From Amphritea opalescens (GTDB taxonomy: Bacteria; Pseudomonadota; Gammaproteobacteria; Pseudomonadales; Balneatricaceae), in contig NZ_RQXW01000013.1 of assembly GCF_003957515.1 (NCBI RefSeq), forward strand, positions 1 to 64,000: a DNA stretch of 64,000 nucleotides, written 5' to 3'. Of this stretch, positions 26,443 through 36,308 are shown in pieces (the first letter of the stretch is position 1; each line of letters begins with the position of its first letter). The position numbers were made by a program, and so were the translations under genes. The notes under the pieces were generated by a model that saw only the letters and a program-made list of their open reading frames with translations, made no database searches and had not been told where the DNA came from.

Positions 26443-28023
26443 ATGTCACAAGATATTCATGCTCAACGAATTCTGATTCTGGATTTCGGTTCACAATATA
26501 CTCAATTGATTGCCCGTCGGGTGCGTGAGATTGGAATCTACTGTGAGATCCATCCATGGGATATGGATGACTCTGCGATCCGTGAATATAACGCTAAAGG
26601 TATCATTCTGGCCGGAGGCCCTGAATCGGTTACCGAGTTCGGCTCACCCCGTGCCCCTGAAGTGGTATTCGAACTGAATGTGCCACTGTTAGGCATCTGC
26701 TACGGTATGCAGACCATGGCTGAGCAGTTGGGCGGCAGTGTGGTTTCTTCTGATCTGCGTGAGTTTGGTTATGCCAAAGTTCGCTTAGAAGATAGCCCTA
26801 GCCGTTTGTTAGAAGGGATCGAAGACCAAGTAGCTAATAACGGTTCGCTGTTGTTGGATGTTTGGATGAGCCACGGCGATAAGGTGGGCGATCTGCCGGA
26901 AGGCTTTAATGTTATCGCTAGCACCGCCAGTGCACCGGTTGCCGCCATGTGTCATCCGGGTAAAAACTACTACGGTGTTCAGTTCCATCCAGAGGTGACT
27001 CACACCAAACAGGGTGGTCGTATTCTGGAACGTTTCGTCCGTGAAATCTGCGAATGTGATGCTCTGTGGAACCCTGCTAACATCATCGCGGATCTCGTTG
27101 AAAAAGTTCAGCAACAGGTCGGTGGCCAAAAAGTATTGCTCGGTCTGTCCGGTGGCGTTGACTCCTCCGTGGTGGCGGCACTGTTACATAAGGCGATCGG
27201 CGATCAACTGACCTGTGTCTTTGTGGATAACGGCCTACTGCGTAAGAACGAAGGCGATCAGGTGATGGAGATGTTCGCTAGAAACATGGGGGTCAAGGTG
27301 ATCCGTGTTGATGCGGAAGAGCTGTTCCTCGGACGTTTGAAAGGCGAGAGCGATCCAGAAGCTAAGCGTAAAGTGATTGGCAACACCTTTATCGAAGTCT
27401 TTGATGAAGAAGCCACTAAGCTGAAAGAAGTTAACTTCTTAGCGCAGGGCACTATCTACCCGGATGTCATTGAATCGGCGGCTTCTAAAAATGGTAAAGC
27501 CCATGTGATTAAATCCCACCATAACGTTGGCGGTCTGCCAGACGATATGAAGATGGATCTGGTTGAACCACTGCGTGAACTGTTTAAAGATGAAGTACGC
27601 AAAATCGGCTTAGAACTCGGCCTGCCATACGATATGGTGTATCGTCATCCGTTCCCTGGCCCAGGCTTAGGGGTGCGTATTCTGGGTGAAGTGAAGAAAG
27701 AGTATGCGGATATCCTGCGTGAAGCGGATGCGATCTTCCTAGAAGAGCTGCATAAGGCCGACTGGTACCACAAAACTAGCCAATCATTTGCCGTCTTCCT
27801 GCCCGTTAAATCGGTAGGAGTTGTGGGTGATGCGCGTCGTTATGAATACGTTATCGCGCTGCGGGCCGTTGAAACCATCGATTTCATGACCGCTCGTTGG
27901 GCGCACCTGCCTTATGAACTGCTGGAAACGGTATCCGGCCGAATCATCAACGAGATCGCCCATGTATCACGGGTGACTTACGATGTGAGCTCTAAGCCAC
28001 CGGCAACCATTGAGTGGGAATAG
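26443..28023 (+). CDS. guaA: GMP synthase (glutamine-hydrolysing)
   Basis: A 526-residue enzyme that aminates XMP to GMP. The class I glutamine amidotransferase domain spans ~10-200 with Cys86 in [10 protein letters not shown] and the His/Glu pair in VQFHPEVTH. The ATP pyrophosphatase domain begins with the P-loop [12 protein letters not shown] near 236. The C-terminal dimerisation domain ends KPPATIEWE, as expected. A strong terminator follows. Confidence 0.98.
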   Translation: MSQDIHAQRILILDFGSQYTQLIARRVREIGIYCEIHPWDMDDSAIREYNAKGIILAGGPESVTEFGSPRAPEVVFELNVPLLGICYGMQTMAEQLGGSVVSSDLREFGYAKVRLEDSPSRLLEGIEDQVANNGSLLLDVWMSHGDKVGDLPEGFNVIASTASAPVAAMCHPGKNYYGVQFHPEVTHTKQGGRILERFVREICECDALWNPANIIADLVEKVQQQVGGQKVLLGLSGGVDSSVVAALLHKAIGDQLTCVFVDNGLLRKNEGDQVMEMFARNMGVKVIRVDAEELFLGRLKGESDPEAKRKVIGNTFIEVFDEEATKLKEVNFLAQGTIYPDVIESAASKNGKAHVIKSHHNVGGLPDDMKMDLVEPLRELFKDEVRKIGLELGLPYDMVYRHPFPGPGLGVRILGEVKKEYADILREADAIFLEELHKADWYHKTSQSFAVFLPVKSVGVVGDARRYEYVIALRAVETIDFMTARWAHLPYELLETVSGRIINEIAHVSRVTYDVSSKPPATIEWE

Positions 28024-28525
28024 GCCAAGTTATAAAGCGCTAATTTGGTCTTGATAAAAAATGAGATGCCGGTCAGCCATACTGACCGGCATTTTTTTTG
28101 CTCGGCGATGGTGACTCATCCCATGCTGGCACTTGTCAGTCACCGGTTGGAAGTATTATTTGAACTCATCAATATGGATGTAAGTCGGTCTATCGCTCGC
28201 TCGTGAAGGGCTATGAGAGCTAAATGTAAGAGACCTAAAGTCGATCGTTTAGCCTGTTGAAAACTGTTCGCCTTTACGTTGATAATGGAGCGTTTCGCAG
28301 TATCAAGACTGGATGTTAGGTCGTTATTGAAGTTAATTACTTATCAAGAGTATAAAGAGCGAAAAACAGGTCGTTAACATAAAGACGAATATATAGGCTA
28401 TGTTAGATGAGGCGTTTTCGCTTGAGCTTCAAAAACAGTCTAAAAAGACCTCTAAGAGACCTTAGCTAGTCGCTCAGGTTTTGATAGGCCATTGAAAATA
28501 GACCACGACATGTTGGAGATGAAAA
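28024..28525. other. Intergenic region downstream of guaA
   Basis: About 500 bases with the guaA terminator at its start and otherwise no ORF with a ribosome site. It leads into the small ORF at 28526 and probably holds that gene's promoter; none was clear enough to call. Confidence 0.55.
28066..28099 (+). terminator. guaA terminator
   Basis: A perfect 11-bp stem ATGCCGGTCAG/CTGACCGGCAT with a CCATA loop and seven or more T. Confidence 0.92.
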
Positions 28526-28696
28526 GTGCATAGAACAGAATCTACTCCGCGCTTACTTACAACTGAAGAGAAGCACGAGCTTCGTCATGATATGCAAGCA
28601 TCCTCAGCTTGGGCGAAAGCTGAACTAAAACGTCGACGAGCGGTAAAAGATCACATAAATTCTGAGAATTGTATAGATGATGCTATGGTTAAATAA
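28526..28696 (+). CDS. Small uncharacterised protein (56 aa)
   Basis: The frame starts with GTG at 28526, has GGAG seven bases upstream, and ends TAA at 28694-28696. The 56-residue product is charged and likely helical: LLTTEEKHELRHDMQASSA, then a basic patch KAELKRRRAVKD, with one Cys. An intrinsic terminator follows 80 bases later. The start site, stop and terminator together support a real gene. No family was recognised and there is no membrane segment. It could be a nucleic-acid- or protein-binding small protein. Confidence 0.55.
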   Translation: MHRTESTPRLLTTEEKHELRHDMQASSAWAKAELKRRRAVKDHINSENCIDDAMVK

Positions 28697-28776
28697 TGTT
28701 TAACTAGCTGCTGTATAAGTATATTTTTTTATTCGAGTGGATTTAAGCGTTTACCATAGTCGATCACTAAAGACCT

Positions 28777-28806
28777 AAGCCCGCATTGTTGCGGGCTTTT
28801 TGGTTT
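28777..28806 (+). terminator. Terminator after the 56-aa ORF
   Basis: A 9-bp stem AAGCCCGCA/TGCGGGCTT with a TTGT loop, then a T-rich tail on the plus strand. Confidence 0.85.
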
Positions 28807-28924
28807 TTATCGCTAGCCATGGCGATAGCGTTTTTAATCGTTACCCACAGCAGATGAATGATAAATTCTCGGTTGAACGCCATTAATTTGAGTATCTAAA
28901 AGGCCGTAGGCAGTGAAAGTCTGG

Positions 28925-30115
28925 CTAATGAGTGCGCTTTACGTAAATCGCTGCACCAAACAGTAGAGGCACTAATATCGCCAAAATAAGTAGCAACTGT
29001 ATAGCGCTATGGGGTGTGCCTGAATGGGTCCAGTATGCGGCAATAGCCCAAGGGGCAGCGGCGCGAGCGAGTGACATCGGCACCAGCATAATGCCATTGA
29101 TGGTGCCGTAGTTTTGACGGCTGAGAAGCTCGGGTACAGCCATACCGCGAACGATGGTAAAGATGCCGTTGGCAGCGCCATAAAGAATACATAAACCTGC
29201 CAAGGTGAGGCTAGAGGGCGGCGCTTTTAGCAGCAGGATAGCCAGTGGGAATGCGATACCGGCCAGTAAACCTAGGCGCTTTATGGTGATCTCCTCGAAT
29301 AATAGCAACAGTAGACGTGCACCCACCTGTGCCGGGCCGATAAGGGCGATCGCAAAGACCACCGATTGAGTGTCCGAGGAGAGGGCGATCAGCAGTGGGT
29401 AAATATGATAGGTAAAGCCAGAAAAGAGTGCCATATAGGCGCAGAAAGACGCCGTGAGTAGGTAGAATCTAGGGCTGCGTAATATCGGACGGATGACGCT
29501 TTCTTCAGGGTTTGATGTCTGCTGTACCGGATAGCGATGGATATCCGCCGGCCAGATGGCCCATTGATAGAGTGGTGCGGCGATGGTGATGTTAATCACT
29601 GCTAAGCCCAGTAGCGCATCTCGCCAACCCCAATGATCGAGCATGAATTGTAATAGAGGCACGAATACGGTGCTGGCAAATCCCGCCCAGAGGGTAATGG
29701 CGGTGATCGCAGAGCGTGCTTGTTGCGTACCGAGTTGACGCACGGTGACCGCAAAGGCGGGTTCGTAGGATAACGCTGCTTGCAGTACGCCCAATGTGAT
29801 CACAACGACATACAATGACAAGATAGTGTCTATGCAAGACCAAACTACCAAGGCCGCAGAGGCCGCGATAGTTGCCCCGACCATCAGCTTGCGGCCATGT
29901 CCGCGATCAATCATGGTGCCAATCGGATAGGCGGCCAGCGCGGAGGCTACTAAGCCGAGTGTAGCCGCACCATAAATATCGGCACGGCTCCACCCGAGTT
30001 CATTGGCCATGGCTTCCGCAATCAAGGGGAAGCTGTAATACAGTGCTCCCCAAGACACTAATTGGCTGAGGCCAAGCGCGGAAATAAATCCGCGCGTGGG
30101 AGCCAAGGCGTTCAT
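28925..30115 (-). CDS. MFS transporter
   Basis: A 396-residue protein with about twelve membrane helices. The loop 2-3 motif AAYPIGTMIDRGHGRKLM matches the major facilitator signature. The ATG at 30115 (MNALAPTRG) is taken rather than 30124. Its start overlaps the end of the upstream flavin monooxygenase-like gene, so the two are one transcript and probably act on the same compound: oxidise, then export. The substrate is unknown. The MarR protein upstream is the likely regulator. Confidence 0.85.
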   Translation of the reverse strand: MNALAPTRGFISALGLSQLVSWGALYYSFPLIAEAMANELGWSRADIYGAATLGLVASALAAYPIGTMIDRGHGRKLMVGATIAASAALVVWSCIDTILSLYVVVITLGVLQAALSYEPAFAVTVRQLGTQQARSAITAITLWAGFASTVFVPLLQFMLDHWGWRDALLGLAVINITIAAPLYQWAIWPADIHRYPVQQTSNPEESVIRPILRSPRFYLLTASFCAYMALFSGFTYHIYPLLIALSSDTQSVVFAIALIGPAQVGARLLLLLFEEITIKRLGLLAGIAFPLAILLLKAPPSSLTLAGLCILYGAANGIFTIVRGMAVPELLSRQNYGTINGIMLVPMSLARAAAPWAIAAYWTHSGTPHSAIQLLLILAILVPLLFGAAIYVKRTH

Positions 30116-31353
30116 CCTTGGCAAGTAGACGCGGCAGGTGCGGTGTCTGTCTGTGTGGTAACCGACATATCGCTGGTGCCGAGTGCGGAGACCACCGAGG
30201 CGACTTGTTTATAACCCGTCCTCAGTAGAAAAGTCGGCGCACGGCCATAGCTCTTAATACCTAAGATAAAGAGGCCCGGTTCGGGATGGGAAAGCTCAGT
30301 CAAACCATGTTCAGGTACCGAGCCGCAGCTATGTAAGTTAGGGTCGATAAGTGGTGCGAGTCGTATTGGGCTTTGGGTCGCAGGGTCTAACGAGGTGCGC
30401 AATTCGGCAAGCAGGTTAAGGTTTGGTCTAAAGCCGGTAGCCGCGATGATACGATCGACCGGCGGCAGTGTACGTGAACCACTGTGCACAATCAGTTGGT
30501 TATCTTCAGGGTGGATCGCATCGATTTCAAGTTCGCTAAATACCTCGATACGGCCCTGTTCTAGCAGTTCTTGAATACGCACTTCCAGACGTCTTCGTTC
30601 TTGAAGCTCATCATTGACCGGTGAACGCACGACATGGGTGGATGAACTCCGTATCCCCCATAGAACGCGCATCTCTTTAGATTCATCAGCGAGAAGGACT
30701 AAATCTTGTAGCGCATTGAAGGCGGAATGGCCACCACCAACCACTAACACGGTCTTGTTAGCGTATTCTTCCCGGGCAGCCAGAATATTAGGAACACCGT
30801 AGGCGATAGCATCAGCAGCGGCACGTTCGCCCAGTGCTGGAATGCCGTGTGTACCAAGCCAGTTCGGGGTTTGGTAGGTGCCGGATGCATCGATAACAGC
30901 CTGTGCGATGACATCACGTTCGCCTTCAGGGCCTGACACTCGTAGAACGAAGGGCGCTTCGGCTCGGCCTTTGGTGCGCAGTAGATCGTGGTTGAGCCGA
31001 CTAACCGATTCAACCTGAGTATTTAGCTGTAGGTGAGGGGTGATGGCTGGGTGGGATGCCAGTGGCGCGACGTATTGCTCTAAGAGTTCTTTGCCGGTGG
31101 GAAATTCATTGGCAACGGGTTCACGCCACCCCTGTTGTTTGAGTAACGCGGCAGAGGTGTCATCGATATTGTAGATCCAAGGTGAAAACATACGCACATG
31201 CCCCCAGCGTGCGAGGTTAGCGCCTACTTGGTTGTCGGCTTCAAAGAGTATTGGGGTGTATCCACGTTTGAGTAGATGAGCGACGGCACTGAGTCCTATG
31301 GGACCTGCCCCGATCACTGCGACAGGTAGATTAGTCAATTCTATGTGCATCAA
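30112..31353 (-). CDS. Flavin-containing monooxygenase-like NAD(P)-binding oxidoreductase
   Basis: A 413-residue two-dinucleotide-binding flavoprotein. The N-terminal FAD motif is VAVIGAGPIGLSAVAHLL (11-28), and the second Rossmann motif VVGGGHSAFNALQ near 205 would hold NADPH. The C terminus ends with Cys (ASTCQG). This layout fits class B monooxygenases or related oxidoreductases; the reaction is not identifiable. A matched palindrome lies just upstream (31370-31388). It is co-transcribed with the MFS gene. Confidence 0.82.
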   Translation of the reverse strand: MMHIELTNLPVAVIGAGPIGLSAVAHLLKRGYTPILFEADNQVGANLARWGHVRMFSPWIYNIDDTSAALLKQQGWREPVANEFPTGKELLEQYVAPLASHPAITPHLQLNTQVESVSRLNHDLLRTKGRAEAPFVLRVSGPEGERDVIAQAVIDASGTYQTPNWLGTHGIPALGERAAADAIAYGVPNILAAREEYANKTVLVVGGGHSAFNALQDLVLLADESKEMRVLWGIRSSSTHVVRSPVNDELQERRRLEVRIQELLEQGRIEVFSELEIDAIHPEDNQLIVHSGSRTLPPVDRIIAATGFRPNLNLLAELRTSLDPATQSPIRLAPLIDPNLHSCGSVPEHGLTELSHPEPGLFILGIKSYGRAPTFLLRTGYKQVASVVSALGTSDMSVTTQTDTAPAASTCQG

Positions 31354-31369
31354 ACTTCTCCATGATAAC

Positions 31370-31388
31370 TAGTTGGTACTAGCAACTA
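31370..31388. promoter_or_regulatory. Candidate MarR operator before the monooxygenase gene
   Basis: TAGTTG-N7-CAACTA. Its first 17 bases match the site before marR (31871-31894, read on the minus strand) at 15 positions. Confidence 0.6.
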
Positions 31389-31406
31389 ATAGGTTAAAAA
31401 AGTGGG

Positions 31407-31850
31407 CTAGGAACCCAGTCGGTTACGTGCGGCGATGGTAAGTTGGCGAATCAGTGTGAGTGCGCCATCCACGACTTCTGGGGGAACATCTTTGATCATC
31501 GAGGCTTCTTCGCTGATTAGGTCTTGATGAATCGTTTGGTATAAGGCTTCTCCCGAAGGTGTCAGTGACAGTTGAATGGCTCGCTGGTCATCGGGGTCGT
31601 GTAACTTGAGTACATACTGTTTGCGCAACAGGGAGTCCACCACGCGACTGGTGGTACTTTTGTCCAGATACATCTCGTCGGCTAATGCTTGTAGTCTCAG
31701 AGGGCCGCGTTTTATTAAAGTTTCTAGTGCATAACACTGTGCTACGGATACATCGTGGCAGCAGATGTAATCTCGATCACGGAACTGATGAACACGGATG
31801 AGCTGGTTGACGGCTTCATATAACTCTTCGGCGCGCTCTAAGCGGGACAT
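31407..31850 (-). CDS. MarR-family transcriptional regulator with Cys-rich N-terminal region
   Basis: A 147-residue winged-helix protein. The recognition region LADEMYLDKSTTSRVVDSLLRK and the wing KLHDPDDQRAIQLSLT are clear. Cys30, Cys31 and Cys39 cluster in YICCHDVSVAQCY, which suggests sensing of thiol-reactive or metal-like compounds; that is inference. It lies upstream of the monooxygenase/MFS pair with a 53-base gap, and near-identical palindromes precede both it and that pair, so it should repress itself and them. Confidence 0.85.
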   Translation of the reverse strand: MSRLERAEELYEAVNQLIRVHQFRDRDYICCHDVSVAQCYALETLIKRGPLRLQALADEMYLDKSTTSRVVDSLLRKQYVLKLHDPDDQRAIQLSLTPSGEALYQTIHQDLISEEASMIKDVPPEVVDGALTLIRQLTIAARNRLGS

Positions 31851-31870
31851 GATGTTAGGCCTTTGATCAC

Positions 31871-31894
31871 TATGTTGTTAGTAACAACTATAAT
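31871..31894. promoter_or_regulatory. Candidate MarR operator before marR
   Basis: GTTGTTA-g-TAACAAC at 31874-31888 is a perfect 7-bp inverted repeat. Read on the minus strand the wider site is TAGTTGTTACTAACAAC, close to the site at 31370. It lies about 20 bases before the marR start. Confidence 0.6.
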
Positions 31895-32124
31895 GCGAGG
31901 CTTCTTATGGTGCAAGAGCAGGAGTATTGGGATTTAAATGATGGTGAATCAGAGGTGAAAGGTCGCGATTGTATATCGTCGTGTTTTGTTATGGATATTG
32001 ATGCATCGTTTTTAAAAGAATAGCCTTGATATAGATTATTCTGTTGATTTGGAGCTTACCATTAAATGAAAAAATGGGTTATTTAAAACCGCAAGAGAGG
32101 GTGCTAACGCTATTGATTTTCCCA

Positions 32125-33018
32125 TTAGCTATTTAATGCTAGTGCCATCTCTTGCCGTAACCAATCACGGAAAACGATCGCCGATTTCGATAAAGGTTTC
32201 CCTTCAGGAAAGGCTAGATAATAATTATCTTCGGTGGCCAAGTTGATATCAAAGGGGGCTTCAATTTTGTGCTCCTGCAAAGATTTCACAAATATATCAG
32301 GGTGAGCAAGCATAACACCGAGCCCAGACTCGGCCATCAATGCTGCGGATAATAATGTATCTACACGATGATAAACAATATTTCGCTCATCGACTTCGAT
32401 GCTTGCCTCTTTAAACCACTGTTGCCAGGAATGATTGACTCCAGTGACTTCTATTAAGGGTAGGGATGTAAGATCTGATGGTGATGATATGAGCTTAACC
32501 AGTTTAGGTGAGCAGAACGCCGTGACTTCTGCTTTAAATAAGGGTTCTAAATTTAACCCAAACCACTTTCCATTACCATTCATAATCGATAAATCATGAC
32601 TGCCTTCAGAAAAATCTCGATCCCAATTTAAATGCAGTAGTTGCAAGCGGATGCCGGGATAGCGGGCGCAAAACTTATATAGATTATGTGATAACCAAAG
32701 CGATGAGAATGCGTAATTGACTTTCAAAACTAGACGGCCTTCGCCAACGGGCGAAAATATGTCGGCTGTTTTTTGTTGTAAACTGTTTAAAGTGCTTTGT
32801 ACAACCGGGTAATAAGCAAGTCCGCTGTTGGTTAGTGTTATCTTTCGATGCCGACGTATAAAAAGTTCATCGCCTAAGTGGTGCTCTAAAAGCTTGATTT
32901 GCTGGCTGACCGCCGACTGAGTCATATTTAACTCGCGCGCCGCTGCACTAAAATTAAGCAGACGCGCAGCGGTTTCAAACGTTTTGACCCAATTCATGGG
33001 CGGAAGGTTTTGTTTCAT
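32125..33018 (-). CDS. LysR-family transcriptional regulator (GcvA-like)
   Basis: A 297-residue regulator. The helix-turn-helix is at ~18-40 (LNFSAAARELNMTQSAVSQQIKLLE), followed by the linker helix and a ligand-binding domain. It resembles GcvA/AmpR-type LysR proteins. It is divergent from the dioxygenase gene, with a 9-bp palindrome between, so it probably activates or represses the dioxygenase/BCCT/dehydrogenase genes in response to a betaine-type ligand (inference). Confidence 0.9.
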   Translation of the reverse strand: MKQNLPPMNWVKTFETAARLLNFSAAARELNMTQSAVSQQIKLLEHHLGDELFIRRHRKITLTNSGLAYYPVVQSTLNSLQQKTADIFSPVGEGRLVLKVNYAFSSLWLSHNLYKFCARYPGIRLQLLHLNWDRDFSEGSHDLSIMNGNGKWFGLNLEPLFKAEVTAFCSPKLVKLISSPSDLTSLPLIEVTGVNHSWQQWFKEASIEVDERNIVYHRVDTLLSAALMAESGLGVMLAHPDIFVKSLQEHKIEAPFDINLATEDNYYLAFPEGKPLSKSAIVFRDWLRQEMALALNS

Positions 33019-33054
33019 GGCTTTGTATTAGCAGTACTTATCAAGATGGCATTA

Positions 33055-33085
33055 ATATGTTGTTTCCATAAAAGATACAACATAT
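33055..33085. promoter_or_regulatory. Candidate LysR operator
   Basis: ATATGTTGT-N13-ACAACATAT is a perfect 9-bp inverted repeat in the LysR/dioxygenase divergent region, in the place and size expected for a LysR-type site. Confidence 0.6.
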
Positions 33086-33139
33086 CTAGCATGTGTGCAT
33101 CAACATAGTGTGATTATTTTTTATCTTAAAGGACAGTCC

Positions 33140-34294
33140 ATGACGTTATCTGTGACCCAAAACTTGAATACAACGGGCAAACGAATTGCCTCTATTCAGC
33201 AAAATGCACTAAGCCTGTTGGTCGAATGGAGTGATGAAACAGTATCTGAGTTTCATCATATTTGGCTAAGAGACAATTGCCCTACAGCCTTTCACATTGA
33301 TACCGAGGAACGAGAATTCGATCTGCTCAGTGTGAGTGAAGATATTCACCCCTTATCCGTAGAAGTCAGTGATGATTTTCTACATATTGAATGGTCTGAA
33401 GGCGGCCATCGGAGTTGCTTCACACAGTCTTGGTTAATTGAACATAGTTACTCAGGCCTGATCAATGAGCGCCATGTCAGTGCTTATGAAAGTTGGGATT
33501 CAGCGTTTGTGAACACAATTTATCATGCGCAATATGAAGCGGTGATGGATGATGACAAAGCTTTGTATCAATGGATGGTTGAGTTAGATAAATCGGGCTT
33601 AACGCTCATCGATGGCATGCCAGATTCAACTGAATCGACCGTGTTGTTGGCTTCACGTATTGATTATTTACGACAAACCAATTTTGGTACGACATTTAAT
33701 GTAGTGTCGGTTGAGTCACCGATTAATCTCGCCTACACCTCGATTGACTTGCCTTTGCACACGGATTTGACGAATCAAGAAACCCCGCCAGGTTATCAGT
33801 TTTTGCACTGCCTAGCGAATGATTGTGAGGGGGGAGAGTCTGTCTTTGTCGATGCCTTAAAAGTGGCAGAAGAACTACGTGATGAGTGCCCAGATTATTT
33901 CAAACTATTATCGGAACAAGTGATACCGTTTCGCTTTCATGATGAAAGCCATGATATTCGCGAGCATCACAGTGTGATCAACGTTGATCAATTTGGCAAT
34001 ATTATTGAAATTAAGTTTAATGCGCACTTGGCCAGTATTTTTGATCTGCCTGCCTGTGTTATGTATGAATATTACTTAGCGTATAGGAGCTTAATGAAAC
34101 GGCTGCGTGATGAGCGCTTTAAAATCGAATTAAAACTATCTGCTGGGCAAATGGTGGTTTTTGATAATCGTCGAGTGCTACATGGCAGAAATAAATTTGA
34201 AGACAGCAGTGGCCGACGTCATCTGCATGGCTGCTATGTCGACCGTTCAGAATTCAAAAGTCGCTTACGAGTACTAGCCAAAAAATACGCTTAG
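33140..34294 (+). CDS. Gamma-butyrobetaine hydroxylase-like Fe(II)/2-oxoglutarate dioxygenase
   Basis: A 384-residue protein. Residues ~25-90 form the GBBH N-terminal domain (IWLRDNCP). The rest is a TauD-type double-stranded beta helix with iron ligands His207 and Asp209 in PLHTDL and His348 in RVLHGR; the end LHGCYVDRSEFKSR is very like gamma-butyrobetaine hydroxylases. These make L-carnitine from gamma-butyrobetaine. The ATG at 33140 has AAAGGA six bases upstream; an earlier ATG at 33095 is rejected. The N-terminal zinc site keeps fewer Cys than the animal enzyme. Trimethyllysine or another betaine could also be the substrate. Confidence 0.8.
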   Translation: MTLSVTQNLNTTGKRIASIQQNALSLLVEWSDETVSEFHHIWLRDNCPTAFHIDTEEREFDLLSVSEDIHPLSVEVSDDFLHIEWSEGGHRSCFTQSWLIEHSYSGLINERHVSAYESWDSAFVNTIYHAQYEAVMDDDKALYQWMVELDKSGLTLIDGMPDSTESTVLLASRIDYLRQTNFGTTFNVVSVESPINLAYTSIDLPLHTDLTNQETPPGYQFLHCLANDCEGGESVFVDALKVAEELRDECPDYFKLLSEQVIPFRFHDESHDIREHHSVINVDQFGNIIEIKFNAHLASIFDLPACVMYEYYLAYRSLMKRLRDERFKIELKLSAGQMVVFDNRRVLHGRNKFEDSSGRRHLHGCYVDRSEFKSRLRVLAKKYA

Positions 34295-34313
34295 TGCTCA
34301 AAATACTATCAAC

Positions 34314-34343
34314 GAGTCACTCATGCTCAGTTGTTAGTGACTC
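34314..34343. other. Hairpin between the dioxygenase and BCCT genes
   Basis: GAGTCACT/AGTGACTC is a perfect 8-bp stem with a 14-base loop. The T tail is weak, so attenuation or mRNA processing is as likely as termination. Confidence 0.4.
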
Positions 34344-34486
34344 TTATCAAAATAAACAGGAGCTACATTCTTATCGGACTAACAGACTTTCAACGGCAGA
34401 CGACATATCAATAAAATAATAAAAGTGAATAATAAAAATGACTTCATATATAACCATATAATAATTATGTGCTAGAGGAAGTATCT

Positions 34487-36223
34487 ATGCTGAATAACGA
34501 TGAACTAGAATCATTAATTGAAAAACGTGGGGTATTGAAAGGACTTAATTCAACGCTAGGAATTACTTCTATTGGCCTTGTTATTGTATTTGTACTGTAT
34601 TCAATTCTATTAGGAAAAACAGCGAGTGAGCAGTTTCTCGGTATCAAGAGCTGGATTGAACAAACCTTAGGCTGGTATTACATCGCGGTGATGATGTTAG
34701 CGTTTATGATTTGTGGATTTTTACTGTTCTCTAAGGCGGGTGCGATTCGACTCGGACGGGATCATGAACGTCCTGAATTCTCGAACTTTGCTTGGTTTTC
34801 GATGCTGTTTGGCTGTGGTACCGGTGCCGGTATGCTGTTTTTCTCCATGTCTGAGCCGATGATTCACTTTGCGAGTGGTTGGAGTGGCGGCAACCCTTTT
34901 ATGAGTTCTGAAGTGAAAATCGCCGTTAATGAATTCTTCGTCGCGAAACAGGCGGCCTTAAACGCGGGGTTGTTACCCGGCGATGCGGGCTTTCCTGTCC
35001 CTAATGGTCTGGTGGCGAATGCCGCTGCCGGCGGTTTGACGTTAACGATTTTTCATTGGGGAACGGTGGCTTGGGCCATGTACGGTATCGTGGGTCTTTC
35101 GCTTGCATATTTTGCGTTTCGTAAAGGGCTGCCCTTAGCCATTCGGTCTGCATTATATCCTCTGATTGGTAAACGTATTTATGGCCCAATTGGTCATGCT
35201 GCGGATATCCTTGCTGTGCTTGGTACTATCTTTGGTATTTCGACGACGTTGGGTTTGGGTGTCCAGCAAATAGGCGCAGGTTTGGTATCGATTGGATTTA
35301 TTGAACAAACCAGCCAAACCGTGACGATCTGTTCGATTATGTTTGTGACGGTGATGGCGACAATATCGGCTACCAGTGGCGTTGCCAAAGGTATTAAGAT
35401 TTTATCGACCGCCAATACCTATATCTGTATTGCGATCTTGGCTTATTTTCTGTTTGCGAGTAATGGCACAAACTACCTGATTGCGAGTACCTTAACCGTG
35501 CTAGGCGATTATATTTCTAATGTGATTCCCATGACGTTATGGACTGCACGTAGTCCTGAAGAACGTGTTTGGCAGGGTGGTTGGAGTATTTTTTATTGGG
35601 GCTGGTGGATTGCATGGTCTGCCTTCGTTGGGTTGTTTATTGCGCGTATTTCCCGTGGACGCACGGTTCGTGAATTTATCTTAGGGGTGATTATTATTCC
35701 ATCGGTCGTATCCCTTCTTTGGTTTGGTATTATTGGCTCTGCTGGCATTTACGAGTCTGTTTATGGTGCCGATATGACGATTTATAATGCCGCCGTGCAA
35801 AATTGGGATTATGCCGGCACTATTTATGCTGCTTTTGATACGCTGACACCGGGTGTATCGGCGCTGATTGCTAAAGCGTGTGCTTTAGTTGTGGTAATTA
35901 TCTTTTTTGTCACGTCGGCCGATTCAGGCACTCTAGTTTTGGGGCGTTTATTGTCCTTTGGTCGTCGACCTCCGGTGCAGCAGCGGGTTATTTGGGGCTG
36001 TATGTTGGGCTTTGTTACCTTGATTGTTTTATTGATGGGCGGTGATCAAGCGTTAAAAGCATTACAAGCGGCTTCGATTGCCGGAGCACTACCCTTTACG
36101 TTTATATTAATAGCGATGATGTGGGGATTGGTTAAATCGTTAAGGGAAGATAGTGAGCATTTAATTGCTGACGAGCAGATCGTTAAGCGAATGATTGAAA
36201 AAGAAGTCGCTGACTTATCGTAG
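34487..36223 (+). CDS. BCCT-family betaine/carnitine/choline transporter
   Basis: A 578-residue carrier with about twelve membrane helices. IFHWGTVAWAMYG and GWSIFYWGWWIAWSAFVG are the tryptophan-rich family boxes, and TSADSGTLVLGRLLS is the C-terminal one. BCCT members take up quaternary ammonium compounds, usually with Na+ or H+, or exchange them. The ATG at 34487 has GAGGAA six bases upstream; an in-frame GTG at 34469 would add six residues. Its place between a GBBH-like enzyme and a betaine-aldehyde-type dehydrogenase points to uptake of a carnitine- or betaine-like compound. Confidence 0.92.
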   Translation: MLNNDELESLIEKRGVLKGLNSTLGITSIGLVIVFVLYSILLGKTASEQFLGIKSWIEQTLGWYYIAVMMLAFMICGFLLFSKAGAIRLGRDHERPEFSNFAWFSMLFGCGTGAGMLFFSMSEPMIHFASGWSGGNPFMSSEVKIAVNEFFVAKQAALNAGLLPGDAGFPVPNGLVANAAAGGLTLTIFHWGTVAWAMYGIVGLSLAYFAFRKGLPLAIRSALYPLIGKRIYGPIGHAADILAVLGTIFGISTTLGLGVQQIGAGLVSIGFIEQTSQTVTICSIMFVTVMATISATSGVAKGIKILSTANTYICIAILAYFLFASNGTNYLIASTLTVLGDYISNVIPMTLWTARSPEERVWQGGWSIFYWGWWIAWSAFVGLFIARISRGRTVREFILGVIIIPSVVSLLWFGIIGSAGIYESVYGADMTIYNAAVQNWDYAGTIYAAFDTLTPGVSALIAKACALVVVIIFFVTSADSGTLVLGRLLSFGRRPPVQQRVIWGCMLGFVTLIVLLMGGDQALKALQAASIAGALPFTFILIAMMWGLVKSLREDSEHLIADEQIVKRMIEKEVADLS

Positions 36224-36308
36224 CACTGTTCGAAGACGCCGCTGACTTGAGTGTTAGCGGGGTCTTATATGACTATCAATTGAATTAATTTTTATCAAAA
36301 GGTTCATC

